Source: Tridacna crocea (taxonomy: Eukaryota; Mollusca; Bivalvia; Cardiida; Cardiidae). Taken from it: a DNA stretch of 64,000 nt. Both the position numbers and the translations under genes were made by a program. This document shows, in pieces, positions 52,611 through 64,000 of this stretch. Numbering within the stretch: the stretch's first letter is position 1; each line of letters begins with the position of its first letter. The stretch lies in assembly GCA_943736015.1 (NCBI GenBank), contig OX031065.1:19544427-19608426 (forward strand). The letters are read 5' to 3'. Under the pieces are notes generated by a model that saw only the letters and a program-made list of their open reading frames with translations, was not told the origin of the DNA and did no database searches.

Positions 52611-54255
52611 GCCTCCGAAAGTGTCGAAGTTGATTTTACGATTTTATGCACAGCACGTAACAGTCAGGTATGGGCGAGATGGTCATCGTAACCAAATCAA
52701 TGGCCCTAGTAAGAGAAAATGAAAAAGAAAAATCCCTACAATTGACTTAAGCAACCATTGTCGTCTGCTATAGAATATTTCGTAAGTCGAATTTTCATGT
52801 TTTTGCGGATACGTAAGTGGCACCTGCGAGACAGTAGACAACCTAAATGGGTTTGTTGTCAGGCATAAAAAGATTGGGAAAAAAAAAAAAGATATTAGAA
52901 ATTATATAAGTTCCCTCTATTTGACCCATCAAGCAGCAGGTGTCGTCTGCTATGAAATGCTCCGTACGTCGATTTTTCGCGGAGACGTAAATGGCACCTA
53001 TGAGACGGTAGACAACGTAAATGGATTTGTCGTCACGGTATAAAGAGAATGGAGAAAGAAATATACATTAAAAATTTAGTTCCTTTTCTTTGATTTATGC
53101 AATAAGAAGCAGTTGATACTGAAAGAGCCTTCAGTCTTTTTTTAGCCACTTGTCGCATTATTTTCTGGGGTTTTCGCATGAGCGTAACGGGCACATATGA
53201 GACGGTAGTCAACCTAACTGGGTTTCTTGTTGCGGTTTGAAGAGATTAGAAAAATTACACTTCAGTTGCCTTTGTTTGATATATGGGTTTTCAGTGTTTT
53301 TTTAGCCATTTGTCACATTAATTTCTGGGGGGGGGGTTTACACTGTACATTGATCACTTTGGCTTATTGAAAAGTTTCAATGTGCAGCATTTATTGTGGG
53401 CCCAGTTAGAAAAGCAAATCTAGCTAAGGGCTGGGGAGGGCGGGGTGCATCGAGGGTTAAAGGGAAGTAACTCTTGCAAGGGGCTTGAAAAGACCAAAAC
53501 AAGGTCTTCTGGGCCCCTATTTTCTTAAATGTTTGCCCATATTCAGTGAAATCTGGCATGTGTGGATGGTGCATGCCTGGCAGTTTGCCAAGGACTGCAC
53601 AGAAGCCTTTAAAGAAGACTTTAAATCCACTTTTATGCCGTTTTTTTTTCACTGTTTTGTATTGATAAATTAGCGCGCCATTTAGGAGCGAATTTGAAGC
53701 TCTCTGATTGGCTGATGGGCCCAGCTTTGAATTTGGCTGTTGGTACCCATTCTGATTTCCTTAAAGCTTCTCTGATTGGATCATTTCAGAGAGGGAAGAG
53801 ATTTGATTGGCTGATGGGAAAGGGGGGGGGGAATATCTGTTTATCCTTATTAACCTTTTACCACATAATGCAGCGGCTTTTTAACACCCCGAAGGCTTTT
53901 GAAAATAAACTGAGGAAAGGAGAAAATGCAGGTTACCAGCATTTTCTCCTTTTCCCACAATGTTTTCTACCCTATCAAAGAAAAAAATTGGATTTTTAGT
54001 CATTCTTACATCTTATTTAATCTTTATGGCCTACTTCTGAATTCTTCAAACAAGAACAAGATTTTTTTATCGGAAAAAGTTTCCCCAACAGCAACCTGTT
54101 GCTTCTGAATTTTATATTTCGCGCAGCGGTTAAACATAAAATTGACTTATGACTCGCGTGGTCGTCAAAATCGCTTCAATGTTTTCGTGACCCTGGTAAG
54201 AAAACAGGGAAAAATTTTGTTTACCTTTCTTTGATTTGTACAACAGGTGTCAGTT
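52611..54255 (+). repeat. Satellite unit copy 33 (1,645 bp)
   Basis: A to G at 52773 (private). The G/T tract is G10T3, the most G-rich form and related in length to that of copy 28. G10. Confidence 0.97.
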
Positions 54256-55897
54256 GCCTCCGAAAGTGTCGAAGTTGATTTTACGATTTTATGCACAGCA
54301 CGTAACAGTCAGGTATGGGCGAGATGGTCATCGTAACCAAATCAATGGCCCTAGTAAGAGAAAATGAAAAAGAAAAATCCCTACAATTGACTTAAGCAAC
54401 CATTGTCGTCTGCTATAAAATATTTCGTAAGTCGAATTTTCATGTTTTTGCGGATACGTAAGTGGCACCTGCGAGACAGTAGACAACCTAAATGGGTTTG
54501 TTGTCAGGCATAAAAAGATTGGGAAAAAAAAAAAAGATATTAGAAATTATATAAGTTCCCTCTATTTGACCCATCAAGCAGCAGGTGTCGTCTGCTATGA
54601 AATGCTCCGTACGTCGATTTTTCGCGGAGACGTAAATGGCACCTATGAGACGGTAGACAACGTAAATGGATTTGTCGTCACGGTATAAAGAGAATGGAGA
54701 AAGAAATATACATTAAAAATTTAGTTCCTTTTCTTTGATTTATGCAATAAGAAGCAGTTGATACTGAAAGAGCCTTCAGTCTTTTTTTAGCCACTTGTCG
54801 CATTATTTTCTGGGGTTTTCGCATGAGCGTAACGGGCACATATGAGACGGTAGTCAACCTAACTGGGTTTCTTGTTGCGGTTTGAAGAGATTAGAAAAAT
54901 TACACTTCAGTTGCCTTTGTTTGATATATGGGTTTTCAGTGTTTTTTTAGCCATTTGTCACATTAATTTCTGGGGGGGTTTTTACACTGTACATTGATCA
55001 CTTTGGCTTATTGAAAAGTTTCAATGTGCAGCATTTATTGTGGGCCCAGTTAGAAAAGCAAATCTAGCTAAGGGCTGGGGAGGGCGGGGTGCATCGAGGG
55101 TTAAAGGGAAGTAACTCTTGCAAGGGGCTTGAAAAGACCAAAACAAGGTCTTCTGGGCCCCTATTTTCTTAAATGTTTGCCCATATTCAGTGAAATCTGG
55201 CATGTGTGGATGGTGCATGCCTGGCAGTTTGCCAAGGACTGCGCAGAAGCCTTTAAAGAAGACTTTAAATCCACTTTTATGCCGTTTTTTTTTCACTGTT
55301 TTGTACTGATAAATTAGCGCGCCATTTAGGAGCGAATTTGAAGCTCTCTGATTGGCTGATGGGCCCAGCTTTGAATTTGGCTGTTGGTACCCATTCTGAT
55401 TTCCTTAAAGCTTCTCTGATTGGATCATTTCAGAGAGGGAAGAGATTTGATTGGCTGATGGGAAAGGGGGGGGAATATCTGTTTATCCTTATTAACCTTT
55501 TACCACATAATGCAGCGGCTTTTTAACACCCCGAAGGCTTTTGAAAATAAACTGAGGAAAGGAGAAAATGCAGGTTACCAGCATTTTCTCCTTTTCCCAC
55601 AATGTTTTCTACCCTATCAAAGAAAAAAATTGGATTTTTAGTCATTCTTACATCTTATTTAATCTTTATGGCCTACTTCTGAATTCTTCAAACAAGAACA
55701 AGATTTTTTTATCGGAAAAAGTTTCCCCAACAGCAACCTGTTGCTTCTGAATTTTATATTTCGCGCAGCGGTTAAACATAAAATTGACTTATGACTCGCG
55801 TGGTCGTCAAAATCGCTTCAATGTTTTCGTGACCCTGGTAAGAAAACAGGGAAAAATTTTGTTTACCTTTCTTTGATTTGTACAACAGGTGTCAGTT
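54256..55897 (+). repeat. Satellite unit copy 34 (1,642 bp)
   Basis: G8. A to G at 55243 and T to C at 55306, the same pair as in copy 29. Confidence 0.97.
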
Positions 55898-57543
55898 GCC
55901 TCCGAAAGTGTCGAAGTTGATTTTACGATTTTATGCACAGCACGTAACAGTCAGGTATGGGCGAGATGGTCATCGTAACCAAATCAATGGCCCTAGTAAG
56001 AGAAAATGAAAAAGAAAAATCCCTACAATTGACTTAAGCAACCATTGTCGTCTGCTATAAAATATTTCGTAAGTCGAATTTTCATGTTTTTGCGGATACG
56101 TAAGTGGCACCTGCGAGACAGTAGACAACCTAAATGGGTTTGTTGTCAGGCATAAAAAGATTGGGAAAAAAAAAAAAGATATTAGAAATTATATAAGTTC
56201 CCTCTATTTGACCCATCAAGCAGCAGGTGTCGTCTGCTATGAAATGCTCCGTACGTCGATTTTTCGCGGAGACGTAAATGGCACCTATGAGACGGTAGAC
56301 AACGTAAATGGATTTGTCGTCACGGTATAAAGAGAATGGAGAAAGAAATATACATTAAAAATTTAGTTCCTTTTCTTTGATTTATGCAATAAGAAGCAGT
56401 TGATACTGAAAGAGCCTTCAGTCTTTTTTTAGCCACTTGTCGCATTATTTTCTGGGGTTTTCGCATGAGCGTAACGGGCACATATGAGACGGTAGTCAAC
56501 CTAACTGGGTTTCTTGTTGCGGTTTGAAGAGATTAGAAAAATTACACTTCAGTTGCCTTTGTTTGATATATGGGTTTTCAGTGTTTTTTTAGCCATTTGT
56601 CACATTAATTTCTGGGGGGGGGTTTTTACACTGTACATTGATCACTTTGGCTTATTGAAAAGTTTCAATGTGCAGCATTTATTGTGGGCCCAGTTAGAAA
56701 AGCAAATCTAGCTAAGGGCTGGGGAGGGCGGGGTGCATCGAGGGTTAAAGGGAAGTAACTCTTGCAAGGGGCTTGAAAAGACCAAAACAAGGTCTTCTGG
56801 GCCCCTATTTTCTTAAATGTTTGCCCATATTCAGTGAAATCTGGCATGTGTGGATGGTGCATGCCTGGCAGTTTGCCAAGGACTGCACAGAAGCCTTTAA
56901 AGAAGACTTTAAATCCACTTTTATGCCGTTTTTTTTTCACTGTTTTGTATTGATAAATTAGCGCGCCATTTAGGAGCGAATTTGAAGCTCTCTGATTGGC
57001 TGATGGGCCCAGCTTTGAATTTGGCTGTTGGTACCCATTCTGATTTCCTTAAAGCTTCTCTGATTGGATCATTTCAGAGAGGGAAGAGATTTGATTGGCT
57101 GATGGGAAAGGGGGGGGGGAATATCTGTTTATCCTTATTAACCTTTTACCACATAATGCAGCGGCTTTTTAACACCCCGAAGGCTTTTGAAAATAAACTG
57201 AGGAAAGGAGAAAATGCAGGTTACCAGCATTTTCTCCTTTTCCCACAATGTTTTCTACCCTATCAAAGAAAAAAATTGGATTTTTAGTCATTCTTACATC
57301 TTATTTAATCTTTATGGCCTACTTCTGAATTCTTCAAACAAGAACAAGATTTTTTTATCGGAAAAAGTTTCCCCAACAGCAACCTGTTGCTTCTGAATTT
57401 TATATTTCGCGCAGCGGTTAAACATAAAATTGACTTATGACTCGCGTGGTCGTCAAAATCGCTTCAATGTTTTCGTGACCCTGGTAAGAAAACAGGGAAA
57501 AATTTTGTTTACCTTTCTTTGATTTGTACAACAGGTGTCAGTT
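55898..57543 (+). repeat. Satellite unit copy 35 (1,646 bp)
   Basis: The G/T tract is expanded to G9T5 (two bases longer than usual). G10. Confidence 0.97.
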
Positions 57544-59187
57544 GCCTCCGAAAGTGTCGAAGTTGATTTTACGATTTTATGCACAGCACGTAACAGTCAG
57601 GTATGGGCGAGATGGTCATCGTAACCAAATCAATGGCCCTAGTAAGAGAAAATGAAAAAGAAAAATCCCTACAATTGACTTAAGCAACCATTGTCGTCTG
57701 CTATAAAATATTTCGTAAGTCGAATTTTCATGTTTTTGCGGATACGTAAGTGGCACCTGCGAGACAGTAGACAACCTAAATGGGTTTGTTGTCAGGCATA
57801 AAAAGATTGGGAAAAAAAAAAAAGATATTAGAAATTATATAAGTTCCCTCTATTTGACCCATCAAGCAGCAGGTGTCGTCTGCTATGAAATGCTCCGTAC
57901 GTCGATTTTTCGCGGAGACGTAAATGGCACCTATGAGACGGTAGACAACGTAAATGGATTTGTCGTCACGGTATAAAGAGAATGGAGAAAGAAATATACA
58001 TTAAAAATTTAGTTCCTTTTCTTTGATTTATGCAATAAGAAGCAGTTGATACTGAAAGAGCCTTCAGTCTTTTTTTAGCCACTTGTCGCATTATTTTCTG
58101 GGGTTTTCGCATGAGCGTAACGGGCACATATGAGACGGTAGTCAACCTAACTGGGTTTCTTGTTGCGGTTTGAAGAGATTAGAAAAATTACACTTCAGTT
58201 GCCTTTGTTTGATATATGGGTTTTCAGTGTTTTTTTAGCCATTTGTCACATTAATTTCTGGGGGGGGGTTTTACACTGTACATTGATCACTTTGGCTTAT
58301 TGAAAAGTTTCAATGTGCAGCATTTATTGTGGGCCCAGTTAGAAAAGCAAATCTAGCTAAGGGCTGGGGAGGGCGGGGTGCATCGAGGGTTAAAGGGAAG
58401 TAACTCTTGCAAGGGGCTTGAAAAGACCAAAACAAGGTCTTCTGGGCCCCTATTTTCTTAAATGTTTGCCCATATTCAGTGAAATCTGGCATGTGTGGAT
58501 GGTGCATGCCTGGCAGTTTGCCAAGGACTGCACAGAAGCCTTTAAAGAAGACTTTAAATCCACTTTTATGCCGTTTTTTTTTCACTGTTTTGTATTGATA
58601 AATTAGCGCGCCATTTAGGAGCGAATTTGAAGCTCTCTGATTGGCTGATGGGCCCAGCTTTGAATTTGGCTGTTGGTACCCATTCTGATTTCCTTAAAGC
58701 TTCTCTGATTGGATCATTTCAGAGAGGGAAGAGATTTGATTGGCTGATGGGAAAGGGGGGGGGAATATCTGTTTATCCTTATTAACCTTTTACCACATAA
58801 TGCAGCGGCTTTTTAACACCCCGAAGGCTTTTGAAAATAAACTGAGGAAAGGAGAAAATGCAGGTTACCAGCATTTTCTCCTTTTCCCACAATGTTTTCT
58901 ACCCTATCAAAGAAAAAAATTGGATTTTTAGTCATTCTTACATCTTATTTAATCTTTATGGCCTACTTCTGAATTCTTCAAACAAGAACAAGATTTTTTT
59001 ATCGGAAAAAGTTTCCCCAACAGCAACCTGTTGCTTCTGAATTTTATATTTCGCGCAGCGGTTAAACATAAAATTGACTTATGACTCGCGTGGTCGTCAA
59101 AATCGCTTCAATGTTTTCGTGACCCTGGTAAGAAAACAGGGAAAAATTTTGTTTACCTTTCTTTGATTTGTACAACAGGTGTCAGTT
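57544..59187 (+). repeat. Satellite unit copy 36 (1,644 bp)
   Basis: G9, and G/T tract G9T4; the two length changes cancel. Confidence 0.97.
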
Positions 59188-60832
59188 GCCTCCGAAAGTG
59201 TCGAAGTTGATTTTACGATTTTATGCACAGCACGTAACAGTCAGGTATGGGCGAGATGGTCATCGTAACCAAATCAATGGCCCTAGTAAGAGAAAATGAA
59301 AAAGAAAAATCCCTACAATTGACTTAAGCAACCATTGTCGTCTGCTATAAAATATTTCGTAAGTCGAATTTTCATGTTTTTGCGGATACGTAAGTGGCAC
59401 CTGCGAGACAGTAGACAACCTAAATGGGTTTGTTGTCAGGCATAAAAAGATTGGGAAAAAAAAAAAAGATATTAGAAATTATATAAGTTCCCTCTATTTG
59501 ACCCATCAAGCAGCAGGTGTCGTCTGCTATGAAATGCTCCGTACGTCGATTTTTCGCGGAGACGTAAATGGCACCTATGAGACGGTAGACAACGTAAATG
59601 GATTTGTCGTCACGGTATAAAGAGAATGGAGAAAGAAATATACATTAAAAATTTAGTTCCTTTTCTTTGATTTATGCAATAAGAAGCAGTTGATACTGAA
59701 AGAGCCTTCAGTCTTTTTTTAGCCACTTGTCGCATTATTTTCTGGGGTTTTCGCATGAGCGTAACGGGCACATATGAGACGGTAGTCAACCTAACTGGGT
59801 TTCTTGTTGCGGTTTGAAGAGATTAGAAAAATTACACTTCAGTTGCCTTTGTTTGATATATGGGTTTTCAGTGTTTTTTTAGCCATTTGTCACATTAATT
59901 TCTGGGGGGGTTTTTACACTGTACATTGATCACTTTGGCTTATTGAAAAGTTTCAATGTGCAGCATTTATTGTGGGCCCAGTTAGAAAAGCAAATCTAGC
60001 TAAGGGCTGGGGAGGGCGGGGTGCATCGAGGGTTAAAGGGAAGTAACTCTTGCAAGGGGCTTGAAAAGACCAAAACAAGGTCTTCTGGGCCCCTATTTTC
60101 TTAAATGTTTGCCCATATTCAGTGAAATCTGGCATGTGTGGATGGTGCATGCCTGGCAGTTTGCCAAGGACTGCACAGAAGCCTTTAAAGAAGACTTTAA
60201 ATCCACTTTTATGCCGTTTTTTTTTCACTGTTTTGTATTGATAAATTAGCGCGCCATTTAGGAGCGAATTTGAAGCTCTCTGATTGGCTGATGGGCCCAG
60301 CTTTGAATTTGGCTGTTGGTACCCATTCTGATTTCCTTAAAGCTTCTCTGATTGGATCATTTCAGAGAGGGAAGAGATTTGATTGGCTGATGGGAAAGGG
60401 GGGGGGGGAATATCTGTTTATCCTTATTAACCTTTTACCACATAATGCAGCGGCTTTTTAACACCCCGAAGGCTTTTGAAAATAAACTGAGGAAAGGAGA
60501 AAATGCAGGTTACCAGCATTTTCTCCTTTTCCCACAATGTTTTCTACCCTATCAAAGAAAAAAATTGGATTTTTAGTCATTCTTACATCTTATTTAATCT
60601 TTATGGCCTACTTCTGAATTCTTCAAACAAGAACAAGATTTTTTTATCGGAAAAAGTTTCCCCAACAGCAACCTGTTGCTTCTGAATTTTATATTTCGCG
60701 CAGCGGTTAAACATAAAATTGACTTATGACTCGCGTGGTCGTCAAAATCGCTTCAATGTTTTCGTGACCCTGGTAAGAAAACAGGGAAAAATTTTGTTTA
60801 CCTTTCTTTGATTTGTACAACAGGTGTCAGTT
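59188..60832 (+). repeat. Satellite unit copy 37 (1,645 bp)
   Basis: G11; otherwise consensus. Confidence 0.97.
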
Positions 60833-62477
60833 GCCTCCGAAAGTGTCGAAGTTGATTTTACGATTTTATGCACAGCACGTAACAGTCAGGTATGGGCGAG
60901 ATGGTCATCGTAACCAAATCAATGGCCCTAGTAAGAGAAAATGAAAAAGAAAAATCCCTACAATTGACTTAAGCAACCATTGTCGTCTGCTATAAAATAT
61001 TTCGTAAGTCGAATTTTCATGTTTTTGCGGATACGTAAGTGGCACCTGCGAGACAGTAGACAACCTAAATGGGTTTGTTGTCAGGCATAAAAAGATTGGG
61101 AAAAAAAAAAAAGATATTAGAAATTATATAAGTTCCCTCTATTTGACCCATCAAGCAGCAGGTGTCGTCTGCTATGAAATGCTCCGTACGTCGATTTTTC
61201 GCGGAGACGTAAATGGCACCTATGAGACGGTAGACAACGTAAATGGATTTGTCGTCACGGTATAAAGAGAATGGAGAAAGAAATATACATTAAAAATTTA
61301 GTTCCTTTTCTTTGATTTATGCAATAAGAAGCAGTTGATACTGAAAGAGCCTTCAGTCTTTTTTTAGCCACTTGTCGCATTATTTTCTGGGGTTTTCGCA
61401 TGAGCGTAACGGGCACATATGAGACGGTAGTCAACCTAACTGGGTTTCTTGTTGCGGTTTGAAGAGATTAGAAAAATTACACTTCAGTTGCCTTTGTTTG
61501 ATATATGGGTTTTCAGTGTTTTTTTAGCCATTTGTCACATTAATTTCTGGGGGGGTTTTTACACTGTACATTGATCACTTTGGCTTATTGAAAAGTTTCA
61601 ATGTGCAGCATTTATTGTGGGCCCAGTTAGAAAAGCAAATCTAGCTAAGGGCTGGGGAGGGCGGGGTGCATCGAGGGTTAAAGGGAAGTAACTCTTGCAA
61701 GGGGCTTGAAAAGACCAAAACAAGGTCTTCTGGGCCCCTATTTTCTTAAATGTTTGCCCATATTCAGTGAAATCTGGCATGTGTGGATGGTGCATGCCTG
61801 GCAGTTTGCCAAGGACTGCACAGAAGCCTTTAAAGAAGACTTTAAATCCACTTTTATGCCGTTTTTTTTTCACTGTTTTGTATTGATAAATTAGCGCGCC
61901 ATTTAGGAGCGAATTTGAAGCTCTCTGATTGGCTGATGGGCCCAGCTTTGAATTTGGCTGTTGGTACCCATTCTGATTTCCTTAAAGCTTCTCTGATTGG
62001 ATCATTTCAGAGAGGGAAGAGATTTGATTGGCTGATGGGAAAGGGGGGGGGGGAATATCTGTTTATCCTTATTAACCTTTTACCACATAATGCAGCGGCT
62101 TTTTAACACCCCGAAGGCTTTTGAAAATAAACTGAGGAAAGGAGAAAATGCAGGTTACCAGCATTTTCTCCTTTTCCCACAATGTTTTCTACCCTATCAA
62201 AGAAAAAAATTGGATTTTTAGTCATTCTTACATCTTATTTAATCTTTATGGCCTACTTCTGAATTCTTCAAACAAGAACAAGATTTTTTTATCGGAAAAA
62301 GTTTCCCCAACAGCAACCTGTTGCTTCTGAATTTTATATTTCGCGCAGCGGTTAAACATAAAATTGACTTATGACTCGCGTGGTCGTCAAAATCGCTTCA
62401 ATGTTTTCGTGACCCTGGTAAGAAAACAGGGAAAAATTTTGTTTACCTTTCTTTGATTTGTACAACAGGTGTCAGTT
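60833..62477 (+). repeat. Satellite unit copy 38 (1,645 bp)
   Basis: G11; otherwise consensus. Confidence 0.97.
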
Positions 62478-64000
62478 GCCTCCGAAAGTGTCGAAGTTGA
62501 TTTTACGATTTTATGCACAGCACGTAACAGTCAGGTATGGGCGAGATGGTCATCGTAACCAAATCAATGGCCCTAGTAAGAGAAAATGAAAAAGAAAAAT
62601 CCCTACAATTGACTTAAGCAACCATTGTCGTCTGCTATAAAATATTTCGTAAGTCGAATTTTCATGTTTTTGCGGATACGTAAGTGGCACCTGCGAGACA
62701 GTAGACAACCTAAATGGGTTTGTTGTCAGGCATAAAAAGATTGGGAAAAAAAAAAAAGATATTAGAAATTATATAAGTTCCCTCTATTTGACCCATCAAG
62801 CAGCAGGTGTCGTCTGCTATGAAATGCTCCGTACGTCGATTTTTCGCGGAGACGTAAATGGCACCTATGAGACGGTAGACAACGTAAATGGATTTGTCGT
62901 CACGGTATAAAGAGAATGGAGAAAGAAATATACATTAAAAATTTAGTTCCTTTTCTTTGATTTATGCAATAAGAAGCAGTTGATACTGAAAGAGCCTTCA
63001 GTCTTTTTTTAGCCACTTGTCGCATTATTTTCTGGGGTTTTCGCATGAGCGTAACGGGCACATATGAGACGGTAGTCAACCTAACTGGGTTTCTTGTTGC
63101 GGTTTGAAGAGATTAGAAAAATTACACTTCAGTTGCCTTTGTTTGATATATGGGTTTTTTAGTGTTTTTTTAGCCATTTGTCACATTAATTTCTGGGGGG
63201 GTTTTTACACTGTACATTGATCACTTTGGCTTATTGAAAAGTTTCAATGTGCAGCATTTATTGTGGGCCCAGTTAGAAAAGCAAATCTAGCTAAGGGCTG
63301 GGGAGGGCGGGGTGCATCGAGGGTTAAAGGGAAGTAACTCTTGCAAGGGGCTTGAAAAGACCAAAACAAGGTCTTCTGGGCCCCTATTTTCTTAAATGTT
63401 TGCCCATATTCAGTGAAATCTGGCATGTGTGGATGGTGCATGCCTGGCAGTTTGCCAAGGACTGCACAGAAGCCTTTAAAGAAGACTTTAAATCCACTTT
63501 TATGCCGTTTTTTTTTCACTGTTTTGTATTGATAAATTAGCGCGCCATTTAGGAGCGAATTTGAAGCTCTCTGATTGGCTGATGGGCCCAGCTTTGAATT
63601 TGGCTGTTGGTACCCATTCTGATTTCCTTAAAGCTTCTCTGATTGGATCATTTCAGAGAGGGAAGAGATTTGATTGGCTGATGGGAAAGGGGGGGGGGGA
63701 ATATCTGTTTATCCTTATTAACCTTTTACCACATAATGCAGCGGCTTTTTAACACCCCGAAGGCTTTTGAAAATAAACTGAGGAAAGGAGAAAATGCAGG
63801 TTACCAGCATTTTCTCCTTTTCCCACAATGTTTTCTACCCTATCAAAGAAAAAAATTGGATTTTTAGTCATTCTTACATCTTATTTAATCTTTATGGCCT
63901 ACTTCTGAATTCTTCAAACAAGAACAAGATTTTTTTATCGGAAAAAGTTTCCCCAACAGCAACCTGTTGCTTCTGAATTTTATATTTCGCGCAGCGGTTA
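62478..64000 (+). repeat. Satellite unit copy 39, cut by the window edge (1,523 bp present)
   Basis: G11. At 63155-63160 the usual TTTTC has become T6 (GGGTTTTTTAGTG), again a C lost to a longer T run. The sequence ends at GCAGCGGTTA, unit position 1521, inside monomer m5. Confidence 0.97.

Larger units (their letters stand above)
49324..55897 (+). repeat. Multi-unit block B (copies 31-34), paired with copies 26-29
   Basis: Counterpart of block A. It lacks the private variants of copies 26 (41846), 27 (44108) and 28 (44576) and has its own at 52773. The two blocks have therefore changed independently since the duplication, unless some of these are read or assembly errors. Confidence 0.75.
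1..64000 (+). repeat. Tandem satellite array, about 1,644-bp composite unit, 38.9 copies
   Basis: The unit phased at GCCTCCGAAAG begins at 1, 1645, 3288 and so on to 62478. That gives 38 complete copies plus 1,523 bp of a 39th, all in the same orientation with no spacer or foreign insertion. Unit lengths run from 1,642 to 1,646 bp. Every length difference is accounted for by counted changes in four mononucleotide tracts plus a few tiny indels: a G tract at unit 1211-1220, a G/T tract at 717-728, an A tract at 269-280 and a T tract at 1030-1038. About 20 single-base variant sites were seen by eye, mostly transitions. Both ends are inside a unit, so flanks are not visible. The architecture is typical of a eukaryotic satellite or macrosatellite. 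No gene function can be assigned, and I recognise no named family. Confidence 0.98.

Noticed and set aside
1-64000. CRISPR array or prokaryotic mobile island
   Set aside because: The repeat is over 1.6 kb with no unique spacers, there are no Cas or other genes, and the low coding potential with nested satellite structure fits eukaryotic DNA.

Overview
The window is one uninterrupted tandem array. A unit of about 1,644 bp is repeated head to tail 38 times, with a 39th copy cut by the right edge. All copies are on the same strand and no other DNA interrupts them. Both window ends lie inside a unit, so the array continues on both sides and its true size cannot be seen. Copies differ only by short tract-length changes and roughly 20 single-base variants, so most copies carry none or one. 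I see no credible protein gene, rRNA, tRNA, snRNA, CRISPR array or transposase. The open frames present are short, recur only because the unit recurs, and change length when a homopolymer tract changes.

The unit is composite. In copy 1 coordinates, 1-717 and 1497-1644 together hold five diverged monomers of about 156-186 bp in tandem. Their cores (such as GTCGTCTGCTAT and GAGACGGTAG.CAAC) fall at matching positions. Between 718 and 1496, about 779 bp of unrelated DNA interrupts the fifth monomer. The word TTCTG stands at both junctions and could be a target-site duplication. The arithmetic closes: five monomers total 865 bp, and 865 + 779 = 1,644. The inserted part is CpG-poor (about 9 CpG against about 37 in the monomer part). 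It carries three inverted CCAAT boxes, an NFI-like palindrome, a 37-bp near-perfect palindrome and an unstable G8-11 tract.

The best reading is a eukaryotic satellite with higher-order structure: a short satellite was invaded by an element, and the composite was then amplified and kept nearly identical. Chromosomal location (centromeric, pericentromeric, subtelomeric, sex or B chromosome) cannot be told from the sequence. The lineage is uncertain. An animal is likely, and one motif in the insert (AAGGGAAGTAACTC) resembles words I associate from memory with mollusc repeats; this is weak evidence.

Variants give the array a readable history. Copies 26-29 and 31-34 share private variants at a constant offset of about 8.22 kb (five units). 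This indicates a multi-unit block duplication inside the array, followed by new private mutations.
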